Shown: positions 25,253 to 34,527 of the stretch, piece after piece
Numbering within the stretch: position 1 is the first letter of the stretch
How the letters are laid out: each line of letters opens with the position of its first letter
Position numbers and translations under genes: made by a program
NCBI RefSeq assembly: GCF_019458805.1
Contig: NZ_JAIBOA010000020.1
Coordinates: 1 to 64,000 of the forward strand
DNA: 64,000 bases
Direction of reading: 5' to 3'
Origin: Actinomadura parmotrematis
Lineage (GTDB): Bacteria; Actinomycetota; Actinomycetes; Streptosporangiales; Streptosporangiaceae
The notes under the pieces: model-generated
Told to the model about the DNA's origin: nothing
What the model saw: the letters and a program-made list of their open reading frames with translations, nothing else
Databases searched by the model: none

Positions 25253-26727
25253 CCGCCGTCCAGCCGGCCCCGGCGGGCCGCGCCCCGGCCCCCGCCGCGG
25301 GCACCGTCCCCGACACCGGGAACGGGAGCCGCGACGCCGTGCCCGCACGGCGCCGCAACCCCCTCCCCAAGACGGCCGCGGGGCGGATCCGGGCGCTCAC
25401 CGCGCTGGTCCTCGTCGCGCTGCTCGCCGCGCTCGGCGTCACCTGGCGGGCGGTCGACGACGCCCGCTCGGGCGTGCGCGTCATCGGCCACGACGCCGGC
25501 CCGCAGGTCGTCGCGACCGCCGACCTGTACTTCCAGCTCACCGACATGGACGCCCAGCTCGCCAACGCCCTGCTGCTCAGCGACTCCACGAACCTCGGCA
25601 CGAACCGGGACCAGGCGATCGCCCGCTACCAGCAGAACCGCGCGAAGGCCGACGACGCGCTCCTGCAGGCCGCCAAGCTCGCCGACGACGCCAGCGAGGA
25701 GGCCACCGCCCGCGACCTGCTGAGCGGCCTCGGCGCCTACGAGCAGCTCGCCGGCCAGGCGCTGCTCGCCGACCGGCAGAGCCCGCACGCCCCCGGCCCG
25801 CCCTCGCGCACCGTCGTCCAGCTGTACCGGTCCGCCAGCGACCTCATGAAGCTGGACCTGCTGCCGAAGGCCTACAACCTGACCCTGGACAACGGCACCC
25901 TCGTCCGGCACACCTACGTCGACAAGCGGGCCGCCGTCCGGAACGGCACCGTCCGGGTGATCGTCACCGGCGGCGTGCTGCTCGCCCTGCTCATCGGCCT
26001 CCAGGTGTTCCTCACCGTCCGGTTCCGGCGGGTGCTGAACCCCGCGCTCGCCCTCGCGACCGTCCTCGCGCTCGCCCTGACGGCCGCCGGCGCGCTCGTC
26101 CTCACCGCGCAGGCCGACCATCTGAAGAAGGCCAAGGAGCAGGGCTTCGACTCGATCCTGGCGCTGTCGCGGGCCCGCGCCATCGGCAACAGCGCCAACG
26201 CCGACGAGACCCGCTACCTGCTGGACCCCGAACGCGCCGACACCTACGAGCAGGTGTTCCTCAGCAAGTCCCAGTCGGTGCTGTACCTGAAGGCCGGCAA
26301 CCTCTCCGCCTACAACGACGCGGTGCAGCGGCAGCGCACCACCACGGGCTTCCTCGGCTTCCTCGGCGACGAGGCCGGCCACGACGAGCTGCCCGGCCAG
26401 CCCGCCGCGATGCGGCAGGTCCTCGCCGACTACCGCCGCTACCAGGCCGACGACCGCGCCATCCGCCGCCTCGTCGGGGCCGGGCAGCGGGAGCAGGCGA
26501 TCCGGACGCGGCTCGGGCAGGGCGACGGCGCGGCCGCCCGCGACTTCACCGCCTACGACGCCTCGATCGTCAAGCTCGCGCGGATCCACCGCGCCGCGTT
26601 CGACGACGCGGTGCGGGCGGGCGACGACGGCACCGCCGGCTGGAACCTCGTCCTGCCGGCCGGCGGGCTCCTCATCGCCGGCCTGGTGCTGCTCGGCGTC
26701 CGGCCGCGGCTCGCGGAGTACCGATGA
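25249..26727 (+). CDS. GlnX-like membrane sensor protein
   Basis: This 492-residue protein has a proline-rich cytoplasmic start, a transmembrane helix (about residues 45-65) and a helical extracytoplasmic domain. Two further membrane helices (about 235-290), a second helical extracytoplasmic domain and a final C-terminal helix complete it. Each helical domain resembles the four-helix sensor of chemoreceptor-type proteins. In mycobacteria GlnX links external amino acid sensing by GlnH to PknG, and the same gene order is seen here. GlnX identity is inferred from topology and neighbours. It overlaps the FHA and GlnH-like genes by 4 bp each. Confidence 0.8.
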   Translation: MTAVQPAPAGRAPAPAAGTVPDTGNGSRDAVPARRRNPLPKTAAGRIRALTALVLVALLAALGVTWRAVDDARSGVRVIGHDAGPQVVATADLYFQLTDMDAQLANALLLSDSTNLGTNRDQAIARYQQNRAKADDALLQAAKLADDASEEATARDLLSGLGAYEQLAGQALLADRQSPHAPGPPSRTVVQLYRSASDLMKLDLLPKAYNLTLDNGTLVRHTYVDKRAAVRNGTVRVIVTGGVLLALLIGLQVFLTVRFRRVLNPALALATVLALALTAAGALVLTAQADHLKKAKEQGFDSILALSRARAIGNSANADETRYLLDPERADTYEQVFLSKSQSVLYLKAGNLSAYNDAVQRQRTTTGFLGFLGDEAGHDELPGQPAAMRQVLADYRRYQADDRAIRRLVGAGQREQAIRTRLGQGDGAAARDFTAYDASIVKLARIHRAAFDDAVRAGDDGTAGWNLVLPAGGLLIAGLVLLGVRPRLAEYR

Positions 26728-27599
26728 CGACGGGGACACCGAGGAAGGGAACGCTGATGCGCGCACGCCGGACGGTCGCGGCCGCCGCCCTGGTCCCCGC
26801 GCTCGCCGCGGCGGGCTGCGCCGCGGCGGGCGCCGACGGCGATTCGGTCGCCCGCAAGGACCGCCTCGTCATCGGGGTGAACGCCGACCAGCCCGGCCTC
26901 GGGCTGCGCGGCGCGGACGGCTCCTACAGCGGCTTCGACATCGACATCGCCAGGGAGATCGCCAAGCGGCTCGGCGTCGCCGCCGGCCGGGTGCGGTTCG
27001 CCAAGGTGACCTCGGCCGTCCGCGAGACGGTCCTGCGGGACCGCGACGTCGACCTCGTCGTCGCCAGCTACTCCATCACCCCCGAGCGCAGGACCAAGGT
27101 GGCGTTCGCCGGACCGTACTACGTCGCCCACCAGGACGTGCTGGTCCGCGCGTCCGAGAGCGGCCGCGTCAAGGGCGTCCGCGACCTGGCCGGGCGGCGG
27201 CTCTGCGAGGTGCCCGGCTCGGTGTCGTTCCCGCGCGTCACCCAGGAGCGCGGCGTGCGGGCGCTGTCGGTGAAGGCCGACGGCTACGCGCAGTGCCTCC
27301 AGGACCTGGTGGCGGGGAAGCTGGACGCGGTCTCCACCGACGACCTCATCCTCGGCGGCCTGTCCCGCCAGAACGACCAGGCGGGCGGCCCCAAGCTCAA
27401 GGTGGTCAACGCGCCGATCTCCGACGAGCCCTACGGCGTCGGCCTGCGCCGCGGCGACGTGGACGGCTGCGAGGCGGTCAACAAGGCGATCACGATGATG
27501 TACCAGGACGGCACCGCGCAGCGGCTGCTGCGGAACTGGTTCTCCTCCAGCGGGCTCACCGTCACGCCCACGGTCCCCCAGTTCGAGGGGTGCGACTGA
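26724..27599 (+). CDS. glnH: GlnH-like amino acid-binding lipoprotein
   Basis: The roughly 291-residue SBP_bac_3 protein has a signal peptide with lipobox LAAAGC. Typical family motifs follow: LVIGVNADQPGLG, YSGFDIDIAREIAKRLG, VDLVVASYSITPERR and VAFAGPYY. It should bind an acidic amino acid or its amide outside the membrane and signal through the GlnX-like protein to the kinase, as in mycobacteria. ATG at 26724 overlaps the upstream stop and has GGAG before it. ATG at 26757, preceded by AGGAAGGGA, would give a shorter signal peptide and is equally plausible. No permease genes adjoin. Confidence 0.88.
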   Translation: MTTGTPRKGTLMRARRTVAAAALVPALAAAGCAAAGADGDSVARKDRLVIGVNADQPGLGLRGADGSYSGFDIDIAREIAKRLGVAAGRVRFAKVTSAVRETVLRDRDVDLVVASYSITPERRTKVAFAGPYYVAHQDVLVRASESGRVKGVRDLAGRRLCEVPGSVSFPRVTQERGVRALSVKADGYAQCLQDLVAGKLDAVSTDDLILGGLSRQNDQAGGPKLKVVNAPISDEPYGVGLRRGDVDGCEAVNKAITMMYQDGTAQRLLRNWFSSSGLTVTPTVPQFEGCD

Positions 27600-27759
27600 C
27601 CCGCCGGCCGGCCTGCTACTGCCTCCCGGGCGGTACCCGTCCTACCTGCCGGTCACTGAGATCTTCCGGTTACGTAAGTGCCGGTCATGTTCCATGATCG
27701 TAGGTTATGGTCCGAGCCAAAACCCTGTCCGGTAACGGTGTCCGGCCCCGAGGAGAGCG

Positions 27760-28911
27760 ATGACGACCGTCATCCTGGTGGTGATGTGCGTTGTGGTCGG
27801 CGGTCTGGAGCTGTACGCCGGCAAGCAGAGCAAGGACCAGCAGCGCGCCTTCGTGCGCCGCATCGACGAGCTGAACGACCAGGTCACCAAGCAGAACAAC
27901 GTGCTGGTGACGGTCGGCGAGCAGCTCACCGCCGAGCTGTCGCGGGTGAAGCGCGACGTGCTGCCCGGCCTCGACTCGCGGCTGCGCGACCACTCCGGGC
28001 AGGTGCGGGAGCTCGCCGGCGTCGTGCACCGCGCCGACGAGTTCGTCCGGTCGCAGTCGGCGCGGCTGCACGAGCTGGAGCAGCAGCGCATCACCCTCGC
28101 CGCGCTCCGCCGCAAGCTCGCCGAGGTCGAGACGTCGGTGCGGGCGGTCGCGGCGGCCGGCACCGACCAGGTCGAGGGCAAGGTCGAGACCGCCCTCGCC
28201 CGCCTCGGCGACCTGGAGCGCGCCGACGCCGAGATCCTGGAGCTGCAGCGCACCCTCACCCGCACCCTGGAGGGCGTCGAGGACGTCGTCACCGAGCTGC
28301 TCCAGTACACCGAGGGCGAGCTGGACGGCGCCGTCGCCACCGCCATCACCGGCCGCGAGGACGGCACCGCCGTCACCGCGATCGGGCGCCTGTGGACCCG
28401 CGACGGGCAGCTCCGCGACATCCTCACCGAGGTGTACGAGCGGTCGGTGCGCGCGAGCCGGCTGTCCGTCCGGTTCCGCAGCGCCGAGGGCGCCGCCGAG
28501 CAGGGCGAGCGGCGCCGCTACTTCCTCGGCGGCTACCGCACCGAGGACCTGGCCGGCTCGTTCACGGCGCTCCTCATCTCCACCGGCGCCGACCTGCCCC
28601 ACGGCGGCCCCCGCACCGGCCTGGCCCGCGGCGAGCCGCCCCGCGCGAACGGCGGCGTCGCCGAGGACGAGGCGGCGCTGAAATCGCTGCTGCGGACCCT
28701 GTACGAGAGCACCGGCTCCGTCGCGCAGATCGGTCCGCTGCTCGCGGTGCGCACCCGCGACGAGCTGCTCTGCGCGGTGCTGACTCCCGACCAGTCGCTG
28801 GAGCTGGAGAGCGACGAGGTGTTCTGGGATCCGGCCGCGGCGGCGCTGCGGATGCGGCGGCTGCCCGCCCATCAGCTCTGGGACCTGACCCCCTGGGGGG
28901 CCAACGCGTAG
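27760..28911 (+). CDS. membrane-anchored coiled-coil protein
   Basis: A 383-residue protein with one N-terminal transmembrane helix (VILVVMCVVVGGLELYAG) and a long coiled coil (about residues 30-190, for example LHELEQQRITLAALRRKLAEVE). The C-terminal globular domain has no recognised motif (RYFLGGYRTEDLAGSF and following). GAGGAG stands before the ATG. A 160-bp gap separates it from the GlnH-like gene, so it may have its own promoter, though it is co-oriented with the operon. The last 40 bp overlap the convergent gene. Function unknown. Confidence 0.75.
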   Translation: MTTVILVVMCVVVGGLELYAGKQSKDQQRAFVRRIDELNDQVTKQNNVLVTVGEQLTAELSRVKRDVLPGLDSRLRDHSGQVRELAGVVHRADEFVRSQSARLHELEQQRITLAALRRKLAEVETSVRAVAAAGTDQVEGKVETALARLGDLERADAEILELQRTLTRTLEGVEDVVTELLQYTEGELDGAVATAITGREDGTAVTAIGRLWTRDGQLRDILTEVYERSVRASRLSVRFRSAEGAAEQGERRRYFLGGYRTEDLAGSFTALLISTGADLPHGGPRTGLARGEPPRANGGVAEDEAALKSLLRTLYESTGSVAQIGPLLAVRTRDELLCAVLTPDQSLELESDEVFWDPAAAALRMRRLPAHQLWDLTPWGANA

Positions 28912-29462
28912 GCGCGGACCGTCCGCTCGTGCGGGGCGCCGATCCGCACGAACACCGAGCAGGTGACGCCGGTGTCCTCGGCGACCTCCACGCAGAGCCC
29001 GACGCCGCCCGCGCGGTCCAGGAACACCACGTTCCGCACCGACCGCGCGGCGCGCACCGCGTACGGCACCGAGTCGGGGTCGCCGGTCTCGAACAGCTCC
29101 TCGAAGGTGACGCGCCGCGCGAAGCGCAGCACGCCCGGCCCGTCGACGACGCGGCTGCCGACCGCCTCGACCGGTCCGGCGATGACGATGCCGAAGCTCG
29201 GGTCCTCCCGGCCGCGCACGTAGATCTCCCGGTCGGGCTCCAGGCCCTGGCGGCGCCGCGGCACCTGCAGCCCGAACCCGGCGCCGGTGGTGAACACCAG
29301 CGGCCCGGCGCCGGCCGCCGGCATCCGCTGCGCCCGCGTCGGGATCTCCCAGCCCGGCAGGTACACGCCGAGGCCGCGGAGCAGCAGCCGCCACACGGGA
29401 CGACCCGTCACATCGGGGACGAACTCCCCCTGGCTCCCGCGCGCACCGCCCATACCGCCCAT
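28872..29462 (-). CDS. conserved hypothetical protein
   Basis: This 196-residue predicted protein reads as a well-structured soluble beta-rich domain (RPVWRLLLRGLGVYLPGWEIP, PSFGIVIAGPVEAVGS, RFARRVTFEELFETGDPDS, VGLCVEVAEDTGVTCSVF). I do not recognise the family. It starts at the ATG at 29462 (or 29453, since the first residues are a GGM repeat). Its 3' end overlaps the coiled-coil gene by 40 bp on the opposite strand. It is divergent from the PH-domain gene, 120 bp away. Confidence 0.65.
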   Translation of the reverse strand: MGGMGGARGSQGEFVPDVTGRPVWRLLLRGLGVYLPGWEIPTRAQRMPAAGAGPLVFTTGAGFGLQVPRRRQGLEPDREIYVRGREDPSFGIVIAGPVEAVGSRVVDGPGVLRFARRVTFEELFETGDPDSVPYAVRAARSVRNVVFLDRAGGVGLCVEVAEDTGVTCSVFVRIGAPHERTVRAYALAPQGVRSQS

Positions 29463-29582
29463 CTTGGGTCGGTGATCTTCCGTCGCACAAGGGCGGACAC
29501 CGAACCCGTACCGCGCGGGTTCTGCCCGGCGGCGGGTGCGTCGGTTACCGTGGGACGGGGCGGACTGAAAAGGATCGACAGG

Positions 29583-30101
29583 GTGAATCTGCAGGACATG
29601 ATGGTGCACCGCGACGCGGGGTCGCGGGCCATCGACCGGTACCTGATGGCCTACGAGGGGCGGGTCATCGCGGTGCGCCGCCACCCCGCCGTGCTCATCC
29701 TGCCGGTGACCGTCGTCGTCGGGACGCTCATCGCGTGCGGCGTCATCACCGCGGTGACGGGCCTCGCGCTCGTCTGGTGGCTCTGGCTGGTCGCGCTCGG
29801 CTTCCTGGTCTGGCGGGTGATCGCCTGGTCGGTGGAGTTCTTCCTGGTCACCGAGCACCGGGTGATGCTGGTCCGCGGCGTGTTCAACCGGGACGTCGGC
29901 ATGATGCCGCTCGCCAAGGTCACCGACCTCGCGCTGGAGCGGTCGGTGCTCGGCCGGATGCTCGGCTACGGCGAGTTCGTCATGGAGTCCGCCGGCCAGC
30001 GGCAGGCGTTCCGCAACGTCAACTTCATGCCCTACCCCGAGCAGCTCTACCTGGAGGTCTCCTCGGTGGTGTTCGGCGCGGACGAGAGCTCGCCGGACTA
30101 G
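29583..30101 (+). CDS. PH-domain (bPH2) membrane protein
   Basis: The 172-residue protein has two adjacent membrane helices (about residues 35-85) followed by a bacterial PH-like domain: FFLVTEHRVMLVRGVFNRDVGMMPLAKVTDLALERSVLG and YGEFVMESAGQRQAFRNV. This is the typical layout of the YdbS/YdbT-like family of inner-membrane proteins with unknown ligand. A GTG at 29583 with AAGGA about nine bases upstream is the start. It is convergent with the polyamine operon. Confidence 0.87.
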   Translation: MNLQDMMVHRDAGSRAIDRYLMAYEGRVIAVRRHPAVLILPVTVVVGTLIACGVITAVTGLALVWWLWLVALGFLVWRVIAWSVEFFLVTEHRVMLVRGVFNRDVGMMPLAKVTDLALERSVLGRMLGYGEFVMESAGQRQAFRNVNFMPYPEQLYLEVSSVVFGADESSPD

Positions 30102-30133
30102 CCCGGCGGCCCCCGCCCGCGCCCGCGTCCCGG

Positions 30134-31534
30134 CTAGGAGTCGAAGCCGAGGCCGAACCGGTCGAGCGTGCGGAGCCAGAGGCCCCGGCGCCCGGCGTTG
30201 CGGTCGGCCCGCGCGATCTCCCGGCGGGTCAGCTCGATCGCGCCGAACCGCAGCGGCTCCGGCGGGAACGGGAGCGGCTTGGAGCGCACCATCCGCAGCC
30301 GCGCCCGCGCCTCGTCGGCGCCCGGCACGCCGAGCCGGTCCAGCATGACGTCGGCGCCGAACCGGGTCGCGCCGACGCCGAGGCCGGTGTAGCCGGCGGC
30401 GTAGGCGAGCCGCCCGTCGTGGGCGGTGCCGAAGAACGCGCAGAACCGGCTGCAGGTGTCGATGACGCCGCCCCAGGCGTTGCTGAACCGCACCCCCTCC
30501 AGCTGCGGGAACGTGGTGAAGAAGTGCTCGGCCAGCAGCGCGAAGGTCGCCGGGCGCCGCTCCAGCTCGCTGCCCATGGCGTTGCCGTAGTGGTAGATCG
30601 CGTCGTAGCCGCCCCACAGGATGCGGTCGTCGGCGGTCAGCCGGTAGTAGTGGAACTGGTTGGCCGCGTCGCCGAGCCCCTGCCGGTTCCGCCACCGGAC
30701 GGCGGCGCGCTGCTCCGCCGTCAGCGGCTCGGTGACGAGCGCGTAGTCGTACACCGGCACGAGGAAGTGCTTCAGCCGCTTCAGCAGCGGCGGGAAGGCC
30801 CCCGTCCCGAGCGCGACGCGGCGCGCGGTGACGGTGCCGTACGCGCCGCGCAGCAGCAGCCCGCCGGGCAGCTCGTCCAGCCCGGTCACCCGGGTGTTCT
30901 CGTAGATCCGCACGCCGAGCGAGCGGCACGCCCCGGCGAGCCCCCAGGCGAGCTTGGCCGGATGCACCATGGCGGTGCCGTCGCGGTCCCAGAGCGCGCC
31001 GAGGTAGGTCGGCGAGTCGACCTCGCCGCGCACCTCGGCGGCGTCCATGAGGACGACGTCGTGGCCGAGGCGCTCGGCCTGCCGGGCCTCCTCGGCCAGG
31101 TCGGGCAGCTGCCACTCCTCGGTCGCCAGGTGCAGCTCGCCCGTCCGCTCCCACTCGGCGTCGATGCCGTAGCGGTCCAGGGTCGCGCCGATCGCGTCCA
31201 GGTTCTCGGTGCCGAGCCGCTCCAGGACGGCCATCTCGCCCGGCCAGCGGTCCATCCCGTTGCCGATGCCGTGGGTGAGGCTGGCGGCGCAGAACCCGCC
31301 GTTGCGGCCCGAGGCGGCGCCGCCGACGCGGTCGGCCTCCAGCACCACCACGTCCAGCGACGGGTCGCGCTCCTTGGCGCGCAGCGCCGTCCACAGGCCC
31401 GTGTAGCCGCCGCCGACGACCGCGAGGTCGCAGGTGACGGCGCCGGTGAGGGCGCTGCCCGCCTCCGGCCGCGCCGGGTCGGCGAGCCAGGGCGACGACG
31501 GCTCGGCGTCGGCGAGGGTGTTCAGGACGTTCAC
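30134..31534 (-). CDS. FAD-dependent amine oxidoreductase, PuuB/DadA family
   Basis: The 466-residue flavoprotein has the dinucleotide motif DLAVVGGGYTGLWTAL near residue 37, and VLEADRVGGAASGRNGGF continues the FAD site. The C-terminal AGYTGLGVGATRFGADV closes it. Such enzymes oxidise N-substituted amines and amino acids, and PuuB oxidises gamma-glutamylputrescine. As the last gene of the Pot operon it probably oxidises putrescine or a derivative to an aldehyde for the ALDH gene of the same operon. GTG at 31534 follows GGGGAG. No gamma-glutamylputrescine synthetase lies in the operon, so the direct substrate is open. Confidence 0.87.
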   Translation of the reverse strand: MNVLNTLADAEPSSPWLADPARPEAGSALTGAVTCDLAVVGGGYTGLWTALRAKERDPSLDVVVLEADRVGGAASGRNGGFCAASLTHGIGNGMDRWPGEMAVLERLGTENLDAIGATLDRYGIDAEWERTGELHLATEEWQLPDLAEEARQAERLGHDVVLMDAAEVRGEVDSPTYLGALWDRDGTAMVHPAKLAWGLAGACRSLGVRIYENTRVTGLDELPGGLLLRGAYGTVTARRVALGTGAFPPLLKRLKHFLVPVYDYALVTEPLTAEQRAAVRWRNRQGLGDAANQFHYYRLTADDRILWGGYDAIYHYGNAMGSELERRPATFALLAEHFFTTFPQLEGVRFSNAWGGVIDTCSRFCAFFGTAHDGRLAYAAGYTGLGVGATRFGADVMLDRLGVPGADEARARLRMVRSKPLPFPPEPLRFGAIELTRREIARADRNAGRRGLWLRTLDRFGLGFDS

Positions 31535-31584
31535 ATTTCCAACTCCCCGGAGGGCTTCTCGTAGTGGTGCGATCGGATGTGCGG

Positions 31585-32433
31585 TCAGGGCGTGGCGCGG
31601 GCGCGGCGCCGCGTCAGCACCACGTTGCCGGCCGCCAGCAGCACGCCGGCCGCGAAGATCAGCGTGCCCATGACGTTGACCTGCGGCGGGGTGCCGGTGC
31701 GGGTGGAGGCCCACACCCAGAGCGGGAACGTCTGGGTGGCGCCGCTGGTGAAGTTGGTGATGACGAAGTCGTCCACCGACAGCGCGAACGCCAGCAGCGC
31801 GCCGGACGTCACGCCCGGCATGATCATCGGCAGGGTGACCAGCCGGAACGTCGTCCACGGCCCGGCCCCCAGGTCCTTGGCGGCCTCCTCGATGGAGGCG
31901 TCCAGGCCGACCGCGCGGGCCCGCACGGTGATCGCCACGAAGGACACCGAGAACATCACGTGCGCGGCGAGGATGGTGAGGTAGCCGCGCGGCGTCTCGG
32001 TCGCGACGAACATCGACAGCAGCGAGGCGCCCATGACGACCTCGGGGCAGGAGATCGCCGCGAACATCACGACGTTGGCGAGGCCCTGCCCGCGGAACTT
32101 GTAGCGGCCGATCGCGAGGCCGGCCAGGGTGCCGAGGACCGTCGCGATGAGCGTGGTCAGCAGCGCGATGGTGAGCGAGTTGACCAGCGCGGTCGTCAGG
32201 TCCTTCTTGTCGAACAGGTGCGCGTACCAGTGGAGGGTGAAGCCCTCCCACTCGAAGTTCTGCTTGCTGTGGGTGTCGTTGAACCCGAACGCGACCATGA
32301 CGGCGATGGGCAGCAGCAGCCACGCCACCAGCAGCACGGTGTAGGCCTGCAGCCCGCGGCCGCGGCCGATCCGGCGGCGCCGGGGCTTCCGCGCCGGCGC
32401 GGGCGCGGCGGTCTCGGGGAGTGTCGTCGTCAT
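31585..32433 (-). CDS. potC: polyamine ABC transporter permease PotC
   Basis: The 282-residue permease has six membrane helices. Its cytoplasmic EAA loop reads IEEAAKDLGAGPWTTFRLVTLPMIMPGVTSG, which docks on the ATPase. The N-terminus is basic and proline-rich. The ATG overlaps the potB stop as ATGA. It forms the second half of the transmembrane channel of a spermidine/putrescine importer. The FAD oxidoreductase follows 50 bp downstream. Confidence 0.93.
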   Translation of the reverse strand: MTTTLPETAAPAPARKPRRRRIGRGRGLQAYTVLLVAWLLLPIAVMVAFGFNDTHSKQNFEWEGFTLHWYAHLFDKKDLTTALVNSLTIALLTTLIATVLGTLAGLAIGRYKFRGQGLANVVMFAAISCPEVVMGASLLSMFVATETPRGYLTILAAHVMFSVSFVAITVRARAVGLDASIEEAAKDLGAGPWTTFRLVTLPMIMPGVTSGALLAFALSVDDFVITNFTSGATQTFPLWVWASTRTGTPPQVNVMGTLIFAAGVLLAAGNVVLTRRRARATP

Positions 32434-33293
32434 CGGCCCGCCGCCTCCAGGACGTCCTTGGTGCCCAGCGCGCGGGCGTAGGCGAAGATGCCGAGCAGCA
32501 GCAGCGCCATCAGCGTGAACGACAGCGCCGAGGCGGTGGCGTACTCGCTGTTGGTGAAGTACTCGGTCTGGATCACGTTGCCGATCATGGTGTTGTCGGG
32601 GCCGCCGAGCACCGAGGCGTTGACGTAGTCGGAGGTCACCGGCACGAACGTCATGATGACGCCGGCGAACACCCCCGGCAGCGACAGCGGCAGCACCACC
32701 CGGCGGAACGCCGCGAACCGGCCCGCGTACAGGTCGTAGGCCGCCTCGACGACCCGGTGGTCCACCCGCTCCAGCGCCACGTAGATCGGCAGCACCATGA
32801 ACGGCAGGAAGTTGTAGGTGAGGCCGGACACCACGGCGAAGCCGCTGTCCAGGACGTGGAAGTCCTTCGGCAGCAGGTGCCAGCTCTTCAGCGGCCCGAG
32901 CACCGGCCCCTGGTCGGTGAGGACCAGCTTCCAGGCGATGGTGCGCAGCACGAACGACACGAAGAACGGCAGCAGCAGCATGAACAGCCACGTCGACTTG
33001 TGCCGGCCGGCGCGGAAGGCGATCCAGTAGGCCGCCGGGTAGGCCAGCGCGATGCACGCCACCGTCGCGATCAGCCCGTACCAGAGGGACCGCACGAACT
33101 TGTCGCCGTAGACGTCCAGCCCGTCGGTGTAGTTCCGCCAGTGCCAGGTCTGCTCGAACCCGTCGATGAGGTTGCCGGTCATCAGCGAGACCGACGCCAT
33201 GTAGACGAGCGGGACGGCGAAGAACACCACCAGCCAGAGCCCGCCCGGCAGGATCAGCAGGTAGGGCGCGACCGCCCCTTTCAGCCTGCGCAT
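32430..33293 (-). CDS. potB: polyamine ABC transporter permease PotB
   Basis: This 287-residue permease has an N-terminal helix (PYLLILPGGLWLVVFFAVP), the large external loop typical of PotB (DGLDVYGDKFVRSLWYGL) and an EAA loop (VVEAAYDLYAGRFAAFRRVVLPLSLPGV). It starts 1 bp after potD and overlaps potC. It pairs with PotC to form the membrane channel of the transporter. Confidence 0.93.
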   Translation of the reverse strand: MRRLKGAVAPYLLILPGGLWLVVFFAVPLVYMASVSLMTGNLIDGFEQTWHWRNYTDGLDVYGDKFVRSLWYGLIATVACIALAYPAAYWIAFRAGRHKSTWLFMLLLPFFVSFVLRTIAWKLVLTDQGPVLGPLKSWHLLPKDFHVLDSGFAVVSGLTYNFLPFMVLPIYVALERVDHRVVEAAYDLYAGRFAAFRRVVLPLSLPGVFAGVIMTFVPVTSDYVNASVLGGPDNTMIGNVIQTEYFTNSEYATASALSFTLMALLLLGIFAYARALGTKDVLEAAGR

Positions 33294-33294
33294 G

Positions 33295-34527
33295 TCAGCT
33301 CCCCTGCACGATCGGTGTGAAGACCTTCTGGTACTGCGGTTCCTCCTGCTGGCTCAGCACCCGGAAGTTGCGGAGGCGCGCCATGTCGGCCTCGCTCGGG
33401 AAGACCAGCGGGCTGCTCGCCAGCCGCTCCAGGTCGGCCTTGTCGTCCCCGGTCGCCTTGGCGGCGTCGGCGAGCACGTACTGGCGGGTCGCCGGGACGG
33501 GGGTGATGTAGTTGATGAACTCGGTGAGCGGCGCGTTGTGCGCCGGCTCGTAGAGCCAGTTCATCAGGGTGAGGGCGTCGACCGGGTTGCCGGCCGGCTT
33601 GGGGATCATCATCAGGTCCGTCCAGAGGGTGCCGCCCTCCTTCGGCACGACGAACTTCACGTCGTCGTTGGCGAGCGAGTAGACGTCCCCCGACCAGGCC
33701 ATGGTGAGCCACACGTCGCCCTTGGCGACGGCGTCGATGTAGCCCTGGTCGTAGTACTTGCGGACGATCCTGGAGTCGCGCTGCTCGCGCAGCTTGCGCG
33801 CGGCGCTCGCCCAGTCCTTCGGGGTGGACTTCTCCGGGTCGACGCCGATCGCGAACAGGCCGAAGTTGCCGAGCTCCTGGGAGTCGCCCATCATCCCGAC
33901 CTTGCCCTTGTACTTCGGGTCGAAGAGCTGGGCGATGGAGTCGATCTCCTCCTTCACGTACTTGGTGTTGTACGCGATGCCGGTGATGCCCGACTCGTAG
34001 GGGATCGTGTAGGTGTTGCCGGGGTCGAAGGCGGGGTCCTTGTACTTGGCCGCCGCGTACTTGTCGAAGTTCGGCAGCCGGGAGTGGTCGAGCGGCGCCA
34101 GGTACCCCAGCTCGATCATCTTGCTGGTCTGGATGCCGTTGGTGACGACCATGAGGTCGAAGCCGATGGACTGCCCGGCGGCGAGCGGCGCCTGCACCTT
34201 GCCGAACCAGTCCGACGCCTCCTGGATGACCTCCTTGTAGTTCACCTCGACGCCGGTGTCCTTGGTGAACGCCTTGATGCTGGCGTGGTCGTCCTGCATG
34301 TAGCCCGGCCAGTTCGCCCAGTTGAGGCTGCCCTTGCCGGTCCGGCCCTTCCAGAACGCGTCGATCTGCGCCTGGGTGAGGTCGCCGCGGCCGCCCTGCC
34401 CGGGGATCGAGCACGCCGACGCGGCGAGCGCCGCCGCCGACGCGCCCATGAGGCGCAGCACGTTCCGGCGGCTCGTCAGGCCGCGCCGCAGCGCGGGGTC
34501 GTACCGGTCCACGTTCCCCCGCCTCAT
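33295..34527 (-). CDS. potD: polyamine-binding lipoprotein PotD
   Basis: The 410-residue solute-binding protein has a signal region with a twin-arginine-like [10 protein letters not shown] and a lipobox ASAC, so it may be a Tat-exported lipoprotein. The mature part includes [13 protein letters not shown], the PotD-type start, and [17 protein letters not shown]. The aromatic and acidic residues of the polyamine pocket cannot be confirmed by eye. Its ATG overlaps the potA stop. It delivers substrate to PotBC. Confidence 0.92.
   Translation of the reverse strand: MRRGNVDRYDPALRRGLTSRRNVLRLMGASAAALAASACSIPGQGGRGDLTQAQIDAFWKGRTGKGSLNWANWPGYMQDDHASIKAFTKDTGVEVNYKEVIQEASDWFGKVQAPLAAGQSIGFDLMVVTNGIQTSKMIELGYLAPLDHSRLPNFDKYAAAKYKDPAFDPGNTYTIPYESGITGIAYNTKYVKEEIDSIAQLFDPKYKGKVGMMGDSQELGNFGLFAIGVDPEKSTPKDWASAARKLREQRDSRIVRKYYDQGYIDAVAKGDVWLTMAWSGDVYSLANDDVKFVVPKEGGTLWTDLMMIPKPAGNPVDALTLMNWLYEPAHNAPLTEFINYITPVPATRQYVLADAAKATGDDKADLERLASSPLVFPSEADMARLRNFRVLSQQEEPQYQKVFTPIVQGS

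Noticed and set aside
26757-27599. Alternative start for the GlnH-like gene
   Set aside because: AGGAAGGGA before 26757 is a good site, but the ATGA overlap at 26724 continues the coupling seen in the rest of the operon; the choice is not decisive and is noted in the gene entry.
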